The notes beneath the pieces were generated by a model. That model saw only the letters and a list, made by a program, of their open reading frames with translations, did no database searches and had not been told where the DNA came from. This document shows positions 16,839 through 25,278 of a stretch of 53,152 nt of DNA, piece after piece. Location of the stretch: NCBI GenBank assembly GCA_910575625.1, contig CAJTFD010000020.1, positions 1 to 53,152 of the forward strand, written 5' to 3'. A program made the translations under genes and the position numbers. The stretch's first letter is position 1; every line of letters begins with the position of its first letter. Source of the stretch: Clostridia bacterium. Lineage in GTDB: Bacteria; Bacillota; Clostridia; Lachnospirales; Lachnospiraceae.

Positions 16839-17072
16839 ATGTCTATGAAATCAAAGCTGATAAAAGTAATCACTTCCTCACGACTTACCTATCCCAAAAA
16901 TCCTTTTGACGACACCAAATACATCCGGACACCTAAAATCCAGATAGAAGGAAACTGGCTGGAATCCCTCGGCTTCCACATCGGGGACCGCCTGCAGGTG
17001 GACTATGAAGAAGGCTCCATACACATCCACCCCGCGCCGCCGGAATCAGAATGTCCCGCCGAACCCGCATGA
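16839..17072 (+). CDS. SymE-like (AbrB-fold) small protein
   Basis: A 77-residue plus-strand gene behind a perfect AAAGGAGG. The C-terminal half, PKIQIEGNWLESLGFHIGDR followed by LQVDYEEGSIHIHP, matches the SymE toxin domain (AbrB-like swapped hairpin), where SymE acts on nucleic acid after SOS induction. It is the only plus-strand gene in the prophage portion. A second SymE-like gene lies at 38201-38443. Whether it is a toxin, and whether an antisense RNA controls it, cannot be told from sequence. Confidence 0.75.
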   Translation: MSMKSKLIKVITSSRLTYPKNPFDDTKYIRTPKIQIEGNWLESLGFHIGDRLQVDYEEGSIHIHPAPPESECPAEPA

Positions 17073-17125
17073 TAAGAACAGCCTGTACCGCAAAAGCCCT
17101 GGAAGCTCCCAGGGCTTTTCTGCCG

Positions 17126-17488
17126 TCAGTACCTATATTCCTGATACCTGTCCTCGGTCATGGTCTTGCTGTCATGGCAGCTCTTACAGAGCGCCTGCCA
17201 GTTTCCCTCATCCCAGAACAGCTTCCCATCCCCTCTGTGTGGCACGATATGGTCAACCACTTCCGCTTTCATGAACCGTCCCTGCTCCTTACACTTCTCA
17301 CACAGGGGATGCCGTTTCAGAAAAAGTTTCCTTGCCTTCCGCCACCTGCTGTCATATCCACGCCCGGAAGCGTCCGCACGGTCCGCTCTGTGCAGTCTGG
17401 CATGTTCCTCACAGAAATCACCGTCCGTCAGCTCCGGGCATCCCGGATGCTTACACGGCTTCTTCGGCCTTCTCGGCATAATCACCAC
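17126..17488 (-). CDS. HNH endonuclease
   Basis: A 120-residue phage HNH nuclease. CKHPGCPELTDGDFCEEH forms a zinc site, DSRWRKARKLFLKRHPLCEKC follows, and VVDHIVPHRGDGKLFWDEGN gives the HNH core, with LCKSCHDSKT as last metal ligands. HNH proteins near terminase genes help genome packaging in HK97-like phages. Here the terminase genes lie about 5 kb downstream. It overlaps the preceding small gene by 7 nt. Confidence 0.9.
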   Translation of the reverse strand: MVIMPRRPKKPCKHPGCPELTDGDFCEEHARLHRADRADASGRGYDSRWRKARKLFLKRHPLCEKCKEQGRFMKAEVVDHIVPHRGDGKLFWDEGNWQALCKSCHDSKTMTEDRYQEYRY

Positions 17489-17685
17489 CGCCTCACTCCG
17501 CCGTAATACTTATCCGCTATGGCGTCCTGCTGATGCTCTGGCAGGCTCCTAAGCCTCTCCCTTGCTTTCTCTAGGGACCGCTCCTGTTCCTCCTTCGTCT
17601 TATGAAAACCGCAGGGCTTCCCCTGGCACTGCCTTCCGATCACGCCGCAGTGCCCATTCCCGCACAACGCAAAACAATCCATCAT
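17482..17685 (-). CDS. small conserved Cys-rich phage protein
   Basis: A 67-residue protein with Cys/His-rich N-terminus (CFALCGNGHCGVIGRQCQGK) and a helical C-terminus (KARERLRSLPEHQQDAIADK). This is a common small prophage protein next to HNH genes; function unknown. A zinc site is plausible. Confidence 0.6.
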   Translation of the reverse strand: MMDCFALCGNGHCGVIGRQCQGKPCGFHKTKEEQERSLEKARERLRSLPEHQQDAIADKYYGGVRRW

Positions 17686-17711
17686 GATCTCCCTTCCATC
17701 CTCTCAATCCC

Positions 17712-17747
17712 AAAAAGGGCGGCGGTGAAAGGATGAAGCCCGCCGCC
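17712..17747 (-). terminator. intrinsic terminator upstream of HNH transcript
   Basis: On the minus strand GGGCGGCGG and CCGCCGCCC enclose a loop and are followed by TTTTT. It would end early-region transcription coming from the ArpU-like gene. Confidence 0.75.
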
Positions 17748-17830
17748 CCGCAAAGACAAAAGAAAAAGCCCCATGGACATATCCACAGAGCTCCTTACAG
17801 TTCTTCGCATTCTAAGAATACCACAGCTTC

Positions 17831-17894
17831 CAATAAACTTTCAATAAACCCTTACTGTACCTTTACTAAACCATTACCCAACCATTACTAAACC
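17831..17894 (-). repeat. 11-bp tandem repeat array (likely late-regulator site)
   Basis: Read on the minus strand there are about six imperfect units with consensus AAWGGTTTAGT, spaced 11 bp (one 12 bp). Units include AATGGTTTAGT, AATGGTTGGGT, AAAGGTACAGT and the more diverged AAAGTTTATTG. One-helical-turn spacing suits cooperative protein binding. It begins 12 nt after the ArpU-like stop. Confidence 0.75.
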
Positions 17895-17906
17895 AGACCC
17901 CGCCGG

Positions 17907-18392
17907 TCAGTCCAAAAGATACCGCCCTGCCGTCTTCTCCCGTATCCGGTACAGCTCTTTCATCTCCGCCAGCGCTTTCTTCCGGTACTTCGCTATCATC
18001 GTTTCGCTCACATTATACTTTTCCGCCATCTCCCGCCACGTCATATCCTCCATCACCATATCCCGCACCACCTCCGGCAGCCTCCCGCTCAACTGCCCCA
18101 CGGCATACTCAAAAAATTCCAGTTCTTCCTTCACCGCCTGATACCTCCCAAGCAGGTAATCAAACCAGTCATCATCCAGACGCTCCTTTACCTGCCGGTA
18201 TTTCACCGCCGCATTCCCGGTCTTATCGGAAGTCCCGCCGCCCTGCACCCGCTCCCCCTGGGACTGTGACAGGCACATGCTCCTTATCACGTCCTCATAC
18301 GGCACACCCCGGAACCGGGAAATCTCAAACTCCAGAAGCCCCATGTCCTTCTTCCAGCTCTGGTATTCCTTAAACAGTTTCTCTGTCTCCAT
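17907..18392 (-). CDS. ArpU/sigma-like phage late transcription regulator
   Basis: A protein of about 161 residues with an N-terminal helical part, a long coiled-coil region and a sigma-region-4-like HTH near the end (VMEDMTWREMAEKYNVSETM, then IAKYRKKALAEM). Such RinA/ArpU/DUF1492-type proteins switch on late genes in Firmicute phages. I chose ATG 18392, eight bases after GGAGG; an in-frame ATG at 18407 overlaps the helicase end further. It lies at the end of the early operon, immediately before the 11-bp repeat array and the late region, which suggests it binds there. Confidence 0.78.
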   Translation of the reverse strand: METEKLFKEYQSWKKDMGLLEFEISRFRGVPYEDVIRSMCLSQSQGERVQGGGTSDKTGNAAVKYRQVKERLDDDWFDYLLGRYQAVKEELEFFEYAVGQLSGRLPEVVRDMVMEDMTWREMAEKYNVSETMIAKYRKKALAEMKELYRIREKTAGRYLLD

Positions 18393-19737
18393 CCTTTTCG
18401 CCTCCAATCCTCGCCCTCACCGCTTCCACAAGCGCCGCCTGCCCGCAGTCCTTCCTCTCCAGAGCCGCCATCACCCGCTCATCCAGCGTTCCCTTCACAA
18501 TCAGATGGTGGACCACCACCGTATCCTCCTGCCCCTGCCTCCACAGCCTTGCGTTCATCTGCTGGTACAGTTCCAAAGACCAGGTAAGCCCGAACCATAC
18601 CAGCGTGGAGCCTCCCGCCTGCAGGTTCAGCCCATGCCCTGCGGACGCCGGGTGGATCACCGCTACCGGAATCTCCCCGGCATTCCACCTCCGCATATCC
18701 TCCGCCGTATCCAGCTCCACGGCCTCCACCCTCTCCCTTATCCGCTCCAGGTCATGCCTGTACCAGTAAGCCACCAGCACCGGCTTCCCGTTCGCCGCCT
18801 CCACCAAATCCTCCAGAGCCTCCAGCTTCCGGTCATGGATACGCCTCACCCTGCCGTTCTCATCATAGACCGCGCCGTTCGCCATCTGCAGCAACTTGTT
18901 GGAGAGCCCGGCAGCGTTCACCGCGTCAATATCCCCGTCCGCAAATGGCAGCAGCATATCTTTCTCCAGCTTCCCATACAGCTCCATCTCCCTCCCGCTC
19001 ATGGCAACCTCCACCCGGTTATAAACACACTCCGGCATATCCAGATAGTCACACGCCCTCATGCTGATACAGATATCAGAGATCAATCCATAGATTGCTT
19101 CCTCCGCCCCGTCCCTGGGCTTGTAGGAGAACACCATCTGTCTGCTCCGCTTATCCGGCAGGAAGAACCGCTCCCGGTATCCGCCGATGAACCGCCCAAG
19201 CCTCTGCCCCATGTCCAGCAGCCCGATCTCCGCCCATAAGTCGATCAGCCCGTTCGGCGCCGGCGTCCCGGTCAGCCCCACTATCCGCCTCACCTTCAGC
19301 CGCACCCTCTTTAGCGCCTTAAACCGCTTCGCCTTATGGGACTTGAAAGAAGACAGCTCATCAATCACCACCATGTCAAAATCCCACCTGCAGAAATCCA
19401 CCAGCCACTCCACATTTTCCCGGTTGATGACATACACCTGCGCCTCCCGCTCCAAAGCCGCCAGCCGCTCCTTCTCCGGCCCCAGCACCTTTGACAGCCC
19501 AATCCCGGACAGATGCTCCCACTTCTCCAGCTCGCCGCCCCAGGTATCCCTCGCCACCCGCAGCGGCGCAATCACAAGCACCTTACGGATATCAAAATAG
19601 TCAAACAGAAGCTCCCACACCGCCGTCAGCGTGATCACCGTCTTCCCAAGCCCGCAGTCCAAAAACAAGGCACTCACCTTCTCCCTGATGATAAACTCCT
19701 TCGCATACTCCTGATACTCATGGGGAACATATCTCAT
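18370..19737 (-). CDS. SNF2/DEAD-type phage helicase
   Basis: A superfamily 2 helicase of about 455 residues. It has SALFLDCGLGKTVITLTAVW (Walker A), VLVIAPLRVARDTW (motif Ia), DMVVIDELSSFKSHKAKR (motif II, DELS), VGLTGTPAPNGLIDLW (motif III) and, in the second lobe, AVIHPASAGHGLNLQAGG and QQMNARLWRQGQEDTV (motifs V-VI). It remodels DNA during replication or recombination. ATG 19737 follows GGAGG by eight bases; the GTG at 19746 is less likely. It overlaps the VRR-NUC gene by about 20 nt. Confidence 0.92.
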   Translation of the reverse strand: MRYVPHEYQEYAKEFIIREKVSALFLDCGLGKTVITLTAVWELLFDYFDIRKVLVIAPLRVARDTWGGELEKWEHLSGIGLSKVLGPEKERLAALEREAQVYVINRENVEWLVDFCRWDFDMVVIDELSSFKSHKAKRFKALKRVRLKVRRIVGLTGTPAPNGLIDLWAEIGLLDMGQRLGRFIGGYRERFFLPDKRSRQMVFSYKPRDGAEEAIYGLISDICISMRACDYLDMPECVYNRVEVAMSGREMELYGKLEKDMLLPFADGDIDAVNAAGLSNKLLQMANGAVYDENGRVRRIHDRKLEALEDLVEAANGKPVLVAYWYRHDLERIRERVEAVELDTAEDMRRWNAGEIPVAVIHPASAGHGLNLQAGGSTLVWFGLTWSLELYQQMNARLWRQGQEDTVVVHHLIVKGTLDERVMAALERKDCGQAALVEAVRARIGGEKDGDRETV

Positions 19738-19999
19738 CCAGCACACCTCCGATCTGCTCTGCCTTATCTATCACATAAACCGGAAACCCCAGCCCCTCCA
19801 ACTGCCGCTTCCTCTTCTCCTGCAAGGGCCTTGGCTTCTTCCCAGGGGCCTTCAACTCCACAAAAGCAATCTTCCTCCCCGGCAGTAAGACAATCCGGTC
19901 CGGCACCCCATCCAAGCCGGGAGAGACGAACTTCACCGCCATGCCTCCCAGCTTTTTCACTGATACGGCTAGCCGCCGTTCAATCTCATTCTCCCTCAT
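19718..19999 (-). CDS. VRR-NUC domain nuclease
   Basis: A 93-residue minimal VRR-NUC protein. GGMAVKFVSPGLDGVPDRIV and IAFVELKAPGKKPRPLQEKR contain the Asp...Glu-x-Lys nuclease signature, and the last helix ends QIGGVLDEI. It probably acts as a structure-specific nuclease with the adjacent helicase, a pairing common in Firmicute phages. Confidence 0.9.
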   Translation of the reverse strand: MRENEIERRLAVSVKKLGGMAVKFVSPGLDGVPDRIVLLPGRKIAFVELKAPGKKPRPLQEKRKRQLEGLGFPVYVIDKAEQIGGVLDEICSP

Positions 20000-20268
20000 C
20001 CAGACACCTCCGTCCCGTCACGGAACAAAGCCCGGAACATGGATACAAAAAATCCCTTATACCTTATACGTGTATATAACACGTACCTATATGCTTCTTT
20101 TTCTTATTACCCATACCCCACTAAGAGATTCTTGTTCCCTTGTTCCAGACCGCCCCGCAACCCTTGATTTTACGGAATCCCTTGTACGGGAACTACCGTC
20201 AGAACAAACTCCCTCTTGTTCCGCTCGTTCCCTTCCGGCTTGTTCCCATACAGGCAGACTTGTTCCGT
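20000..20268. other. 269-nt intergenic with repeats, possible phage origin
   Basis: There is no gene. It contains a perfect inverted repeat, TACGTGT-ATATA-ACACGTA (20067-20085), and most of six copies of TTGTTCC (GGAACAA on the minus strand) between 20132 and 20287. It lies directly after the primase-helicase gene. Confidence 0.45.
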
Positions 20269-22644
20269 CTATTCCCTGTCTTGTTCCCGCACATATGCCC
20301 GCTGTTTCCCATAGATTGGAAAGCCGGACATCCCGTTCTTCGTCTCCGTATATTTCCCCCAGCCCTCAATCTTCCGCATGATGCCGCTGATCTCATAGGA
20401 ATCTATCTTTTTCAGCGCAGAGGACTCCCTCCCGAAGCACTCACACCAGATCTCCATGTTGCACACCACCATCCGGCGCACCGTACCCGTCTGCCGTTCC
20501 TCCCCAAACTCGCTGCCGTTCAAAAAATTCCTCCGGTCATATAAACTCATAGAGCCCCAGTTCTCCGGCAGGAGCGTGTCAAGGTACGTCCGCACCAGCC
20601 CTTCCCGGTCATCCGTCTCCATAGCCTCCGCCTGCTCGGATACAGCCATGGCCGCAACGTCCCCTTCCAGATACAGCCGCTCCCCGCTCTCATAGACGGC
20701 CTTCGCCTCCGCCCATACCTGCAGCACGTCCTCCCCGGAAATCTGCCACGGCTTCCTCTCGCTCTCACCGTTTACCCGCACCGGCCAGAAGCGCCGGTTC
20801 CCGGTAATGTCCCGTAAAAACCCGCTCTCCGTGTTCGTACTCCCCACAATCACGCACTGCCTTGGGTGGCTCTCCACATTCAGCCCATAGCTGGCCCGGT
20901 ACTTGTCATCCACCCTGGAAAGAAAAGACTTCACCGTCTCCACGTCCGTCTTCTTCATCCCGGCAAGCTCCCCCAGTTCCAGAATCCAGTACCCCTGCAG
21001 CTTCTCCGGCCCCGACTTATCGCGCATGTCCGTAAGCGTCAGGCTGTCCGAAAACCACGCCCCTGCAAGCCTGGCAAACAGCGTGGACTTCCCGATCCCC
21101 TGCGGCCCGTTTAAAATCAGCACACTGTCAAACTTCGTCCCCGGCTGGTAGATCCTCGCCACGGCCGCCGCCAGCGTCTTTCTAATGACCGCCCTTGTAT
21201 ATGCGGAATCCTCCGCCCCCAGATAATCCGTCAGCAGCGTGTCAACCCGCTTCACCCCGTCCCACTCCGGCAGGGCATCCAGATACTCCTTCACCGGATG
21301 ATACGCCCGCTCCGAAGCCACAGCCAGCAGAGCGTCCTTCGTCTTCGTGGGCGCATACACCCCGTACCCCTTATTCAGATAAACTTTCAAAGACGCAAAA
21401 TCAGAGTCATTCCACCCCGGCTTGATCTGCTTCCAGGGCAGGCTCTCCCCGGCATCAATCCCATCCCGGTGCAGATTAAAAGCGATGGACTGCAGGCCCT
21501 CATCATGCCGGATTGCCAGTACCAGATTGTCCAGCGTGTCCTTCACCTTCCCCTGCCGGTCCAGTTCCAGCCCCTTGCGCCAGTCATCTTCCGAAGAAAA
21601 CTCCTTCCGGGCAGACTGCGCCCTGTCCTCTGCCAGCGTCAGCTTCACCTTTTCGTCACTGACCGCAAACTCGCTCATAGCCTTAAAGGACGGCAGCTTA
21701 GAAGCCTCCGTATCCTCCGGAGCCCTCACGTCCAGCTCCCCAAACTTATGGATACGCACCATGTCAAAAGCATTCATCAACTTCCCGCAGGCCGGGTCCG
21801 TGGCATGGTGGGAATACGCAAACTTCCCCTCATAAACCACCACCCCCGCCTGGGAATCCGCCGGTACATAATCATACCGCCCCTGCATGGCGCTCGGCTT
21901 ATACACGTCCGCCAGGAACACCTCCGCCGCTTCCTCGATGCTGTACGTCCGGCAGAACGCCCCGACCACGCCCTCCTTGGAGAGCGGGTCCGCCTGCTTC
22001 TTCATCTCCCTCAAGACCACCGCCTGCTGCCGCCCGCTCACCGGCCACTCCGAAGAATCCCGCCAGTCCTTATACCTGGAGAGCACCGTGTCCGGATCCA
22101 GTATCTCTCCTTCGATATCCCGGAACACAAACTCCCCGTCCGCAGACGTGGACGGCCAGTACATCAGGCGGGACGGCTCATAAGTGGTATCGTCAAACAT
22201 CTCCATGCCGATGTCCTCCGCCACCTTCCGCGCCACCGCCGCATACTCGTCCGGCGACACATTCCTGGACAGCGGGACCACCAGCCGGAACCTGGGACTC
22301 TCCGGCGTATGCTTATGCGTGGAATAGATCAGGCACCGGAAGTCAAAGAACATCTCCATCCGCTCCGGGATATCCGCCTCGGCATGGTCCATGTCCAGCG
22401 TCAGGGCGGACCGGAACACCACGCAGTCCTTCTTCCGCCTGCCGCCTTTCAGCTTCCCCATCACAAAGCCGCCCACGTCCTTGATGGAATCCTGCCTCGC
22501 CTTGGACAGCTTCCGGTACTGCTCCACCGTCTCCGCCGTCCGTATCGTCCGGGAAATTCTCTGAACAAAATCTTCCAGCTCCATCTCCCCGCCGTTCCAC
22601 CGCTTCTCCATCCTCGAATTGCCCGTAGAAACATAAACCTTCAT
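20269..22644 (-). CDS. VapE-like primase-helicase
   Basis: A protein of about 791 residues combining an N-terminal primase-polymerase-like domain and a C-terminal virulence-associated-E ATPase. The first part has VVFRSALTLDMDHAEADIP, YSTHKHTPESPRFRLVVPLS and SRLMYWPSTSADGEF. The second has LILNGPQGIGKSTLFARLAG (Walker A), WILELGELAGMKKTDVETVK (Walker B region) and QCVIVGSTNTESGFLRDITG with a following arginine finger NRRFWPV. It primes and unwinds phage DNA. Start ATG 22644 is preferred over the GTG at 22650. It precedes a repeat-rich region that could be the origin. Confidence 0.9.
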   Translation of the reverse strand: MKVYVSTGNSRMEKRWNGGEMELEDFVQRISRTIRTAETVEQYRKLSKARQDSIKDVGGFVMGKLKGGRRKKDCVVFRSALTLDMDHAEADIPERMEMFFDFRCLIYSTHKHTPESPRFRLVVPLSRNVSPDEYAAVARKVAEDIGMEMFDDTTYEPSRLMYWPSTSADGEFVFRDIEGEILDPDTVLSRYKDWRDSSEWPVSGRQQAVVLREMKKQADPLSKEGVVGAFCRTYSIEEAAEVFLADVYKPSAMQGRYDYVPADSQAGVVVYEGKFAYSHHATDPACGKLMNAFDMVRIHKFGELDVRAPEDTEASKLPSFKAMSEFAVSDEKVKLTLAEDRAQSARKEFSSEDDWRKGLELDRQGKVKDTLDNLVLAIRHDEGLQSIAFNLHRDGIDAGESLPWKQIKPGWNDSDFASLKVYLNKGYGVYAPTKTKDALLAVASERAYHPVKEYLDALPEWDGVKRVDTLLTDYLGAEDSAYTRAVIRKTLAAAVARIYQPGTKFDSVLILNGPQGIGKSTLFARLAGAWFSDSLTLTDMRDKSGPEKLQGYWILELGELAGMKKTDVETVKSFLSRVDDKYRASYGLNVESHPRQCVIVGSTNTESGFLRDITGNRRFWPVRVNGESERKPWQISGEDVLQVWAEAKAVYESGERLYLEGDVAAMAVSEQAEAMETDDREGLVRTYLDTLLPENWGSMSLYDRRNFLNGSEFGEERQTGTVRRMVVCNMEIWCECFGRESSALKKIDSYEISGIMRKIEGWGKYTETKNGMSGFPIYGKQRAYVREQDRE

Positions 22645-22703
22645 ACACACATACCCCCTGTCCTTCTTCCCATATCATTCCCGTACCCCATGAAAATGTC
22701 CTC

Positions 22704-24644
22704 CTACTGTTTCTGATAGAACGGGCACTCATACCCGTCCGCCCGAAGCGGCAGCCCCTCCGCCCAGGAAGGCCGGACCGCCATCACCCCACACATCTCT
22801 TCCACGGAACCCATGCCCTCCGGCACCTCCGCAATGATCTCATCATGGCAGTGCATCACAATGGGATAGCCCCTCTTCTCCACCCGCAGCATGGCTTCCG
22901 CCAGCAGGTCCCTGGCCGTCCCCTGCACGATATTCTCCACCAGCTTCGGCCCGTAGGTCTCAATCCGTCCCCACTTCTTATTTTCCAGAATCCCCTCATA
23001 AGTCAGGCCCGCCCGCCCGAACTTATTCACCGCCATCCTGGGCTTCACATACGCCAGCTTCCTGCCGGACGGCAGCATGACAAACAGAATCCCGCTCCGA
23101 TACTCAAACCCGATCCTCCCTGCCCGTGTCCCCGCCCTCTTCGTCACGGCCTCCACAGCCGCCTTATCCACGTCCCACCAGAACTGCGTAATATGCGGGT
23201 TCGCCCTGCGCCATGCAGCCACCAGGGGCGGCAGATCATCCTCGGAAAGCCCCATATCCAAAGCCCCCATGGAGACCAGCGCCCCCGCCGCCCCGCCGTA
23301 TCCCAGGCCAAGCTCCGCGATCTTCCCCTTCTGCCGCAGCGGGGAGCCCTTCGTCACTTCCTCCACCGGCACATGGAACATGGCAGCCGCCGAAGCCTCA
23401 TAAATCTTCCCATGGGAAGAAAACACCTCCAACCGCCACGTCTCCCCGGCAAGCCACGCCAGCACCCTTGCCTCAATGGCAGAAAAATCCGCCACCACAA
23501 ACCTGCACCCCGGCTCCGGCACAAACGCCGTCCGTATCAGCTCCGAAAGCACCCCCGGCGTGGAATCATAAAGCATCTCCACATCCTCAAACCTGCCCTC
23601 TTTCACCAAGCCTCTTGCCAGTCCCAAATCCTGCAGATGGTTCTGGGGCAGATTCTGGACCTGCACCAGCCTCCCCGCCCATCTCCCGGTCCGGTTCGCC
23701 CCATAAAACTGCAACAAACCATGCACCCGCCCGTCCGAACAGACAGACCGCTTCATGGCCTCATATTTCTTCACGGAAGTCTTCGCCATCAAAAGCCGCA
23801 GCCGCAGAAGTTCCTCCACTTCCCCGTCCGATTCTCCGATCATCTCCGACACCGCTTTCTTGGACAGGCTCTCCGCCTCCACTCCGTTCTCCCCCAGCCA
23901 GCCCTTCAACTGCGCCACGGAATTGGGATTCTCCAAGCCGGTAAGCTCATACGCCCGCCTCGTCACAACCTCCTTATGCAGACGCTCACAGACAACCGCC
24001 TGCCGCACCAGCCCCATATCCACCAGCACGCCCCGGTCATTGATCCTCTGATCCAGCCGGTACAGCTCCATCTCACCCTCCGGAATCGGGAACTTATACA
24101 GCTTCCTCCGTATCGCTTTCTCCACATCCACGTCCCTCATGCAGTAAGTCTTGAACAGCTCCCACTTCTCCGGCGCATGGCATGGCAGGTTCCGCCTCCT
24201 GCCGCCGTTGGCCTTCGTCGGCTTACACGGCACACAGAAATACCGGATCAGCTCCCTCCCCTCCTTCATCTTCTGCTCGTCCAGTCCCAGCACCGCGCCC
24301 ACGTCCTCCAGGGATCGGGGCAGCGCCAGCACCGCCGCCTGGACTGCGCTGCAGTGCCAGGAATCCGGCGGAAGATACCTCCCGAAATGCTTAGAAAGGC
24401 ACGTCCGCTCAAAATTCGCATTGAACGCCGTCTTCACCACAGAACCGTCAAAAACCGCCTCCGCAACTTCCCCCGGCAGTTCCTCCCCCTGCGCCAGATC
24501 TATCACCCTGGTCTCCCCACCGTCAAAGGAATAGGCAAACAGCAGGACTTCAAAAGCAGGGCTGTCCGCATAAGCGTAGACCCCGCACTTAATCAAATCC
24601 ACATCCGAAAACGTCTCAATATCCATCTCTAAAATCCGTCCCAT
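22704..24644 (-). CDS. phage DNA polymerase, family A
   Basis: A polymerase of about 646 residues. The N-terminal 3'-5' exonuclease begins LEMDIETFSDVDLIKCGVYA. The polymerase domain shows RTGRWAGRLVQVQNLPQN, motif A VVADFSAIEARVLAWLAGE, motif B around KGSPLRQKGKIAELGLGYGG and motif C PIVMHCHDEIIAEVPEGM. It replicates phage DNA. The start at ATG 24644 leaves a standard N-terminus; codons upstream to 24719 are not typical. The operon continues from the DUF2815 and DUF2800 genes. Confidence 0.95.
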   Translation of the reverse strand: MGRILEMDIETFSDVDLIKCGVYAYADSPAFEVLLFAYSFDGGETRVIDLAQGEELPGEVAEAVFDGSVVKTAFNANFERTCLSKHFGRYLPPDSWHCSAVQAAVLALPRSLEDVGAVLGLDEQKMKEGRELIRYFCVPCKPTKANGGRRRNLPCHAPEKWELFKTYCMRDVDVEKAIRRKLYKFPIPEGEMELYRLDQRINDRGVLVDMGLVRQAVVCERLHKEVVTRRAYELTGLENPNSVAQLKGWLGENGVEAESLSKKAVSEMIGESDGEVEELLRLRLLMAKTSVKKYEAMKRSVCSDGRVHGLLQFYGANRTGRWAGRLVQVQNLPQNHLQDLGLARGLVKEGRFEDVEMLYDSTPGVLSELIRTAFVPEPGCRFVVADFSAIEARVLAWLAGETWRLEVFSSHGKIYEASAAAMFHVPVEEVTKGSPLRQKGKIAELGLGYGGAAGALVSMGALDMGLSEDDLPPLVAAWRRANPHITQFWWDVDKAAVEAVTKRAGTRAGRIGFEYRSGILFVMLPSGRKLAYVKPRMAVNKFGRAGLTYEGILENKKWGRIETYGPKLVENIVQGTARDLLAEAMLRVEKRGYPIVMHCHDEIIAEVPEGMGSVEEMCGVMAVRPSWAEGLPLRADGYECPFYQKQ

Positions 24645-24719
24645 AACGCCACGGCTCCCTTCCTCCTGCATTTCTCCCCGCCGGGAAACGGGCGGCAGTC
24701 CCCCGCCGCCCTGATACAT

Positions 24720-25274
24720 CTACCCAAGGAAATCTTCCTCTTCGTCCACTTCCACCGCGTCAAAATCATCCTCCGCGCTCGTCCTCCCGCCCAGGGATTC
24801 CCCGTCACGCAGCTTCTGGATATTTCCCAGCCCGGCCGCAATCCCACGGTTCCCATTGCTGTTGAACCCGTAAAAATTCACGCTGATCCGCCCATAACAC
24901 CCGGAATACACCTCCGACTGATCCAGGATTGGCTGCACGTTCTTATCCACCACCTGCGGCGCCTGCCTGCTGTTGGCATTAAAGAAATAGCTGTCCGCAT
25001 AAGCCTCATCCTCCGGGCGGTCAATATCCCCGTCCCGCAGGGGCAGCTTCAAATTCGCCGGGACCTTCCCGCCCCACTTGGAAACCGAATCCTTCTTCGC
25101 CTGCTCAATGGCTCTCTTGATCTTCCCAATGGTCTCCGTGTCCGACTTCGGGATAATTGCCGACACCGAATACTTCGGGTCCCCGTCATTCACCGCATTG
25201 GGCTCCCAGCAGTGCAGATAAGAAAATCTGCAAGGTACGATCACTTTTGTCAGGTTCATATTTTCGTTACTCAT
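24720..25274 (-). CDS. DUF2815 phage ssDNA-binding-like protein
   Basis: A 184-residue protein with the DUF2815 pattern: VIVPCRFSYLHCWEPNAVND near the N-terminus, YSVSAIIPKSDTETIGKIKR, GDIDRPEDEAYADSYFFNAN and SEVYSGCYGRISVNFYGFN. The tail is acidic (DDFDAVEVDEEEDFLG), like single-strand binding proteins. It probably coats ssDNA for the polymerase encoded next. Confidence 0.88.
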   Translation of the reverse strand: MSNENMNLTKVIVPCRFSYLHCWEPNAVNDGDPKYSVSAIIPKSDTETIGKIKRAIEQAKKDSVSKWGGKVPANLKLPLRDGDIDRPEDEAYADSYFFNANSRQAPQVVDKNVQPILDQSEVYSGCYGRISVNFYGFNSNGNRGIAAGLGNIQKLRDGESLGGRTSAEDDFDAVEVDEEEDFLG

Positions 25275-25278
25275 ATAT

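Noticed and set aside
17831..17894. The 11-bp repeats as a CRISPR or minisatellite
   Set aside because: There are no spacers, units are too short, and the phased spacing next to a regulator gene fits a binding array better.
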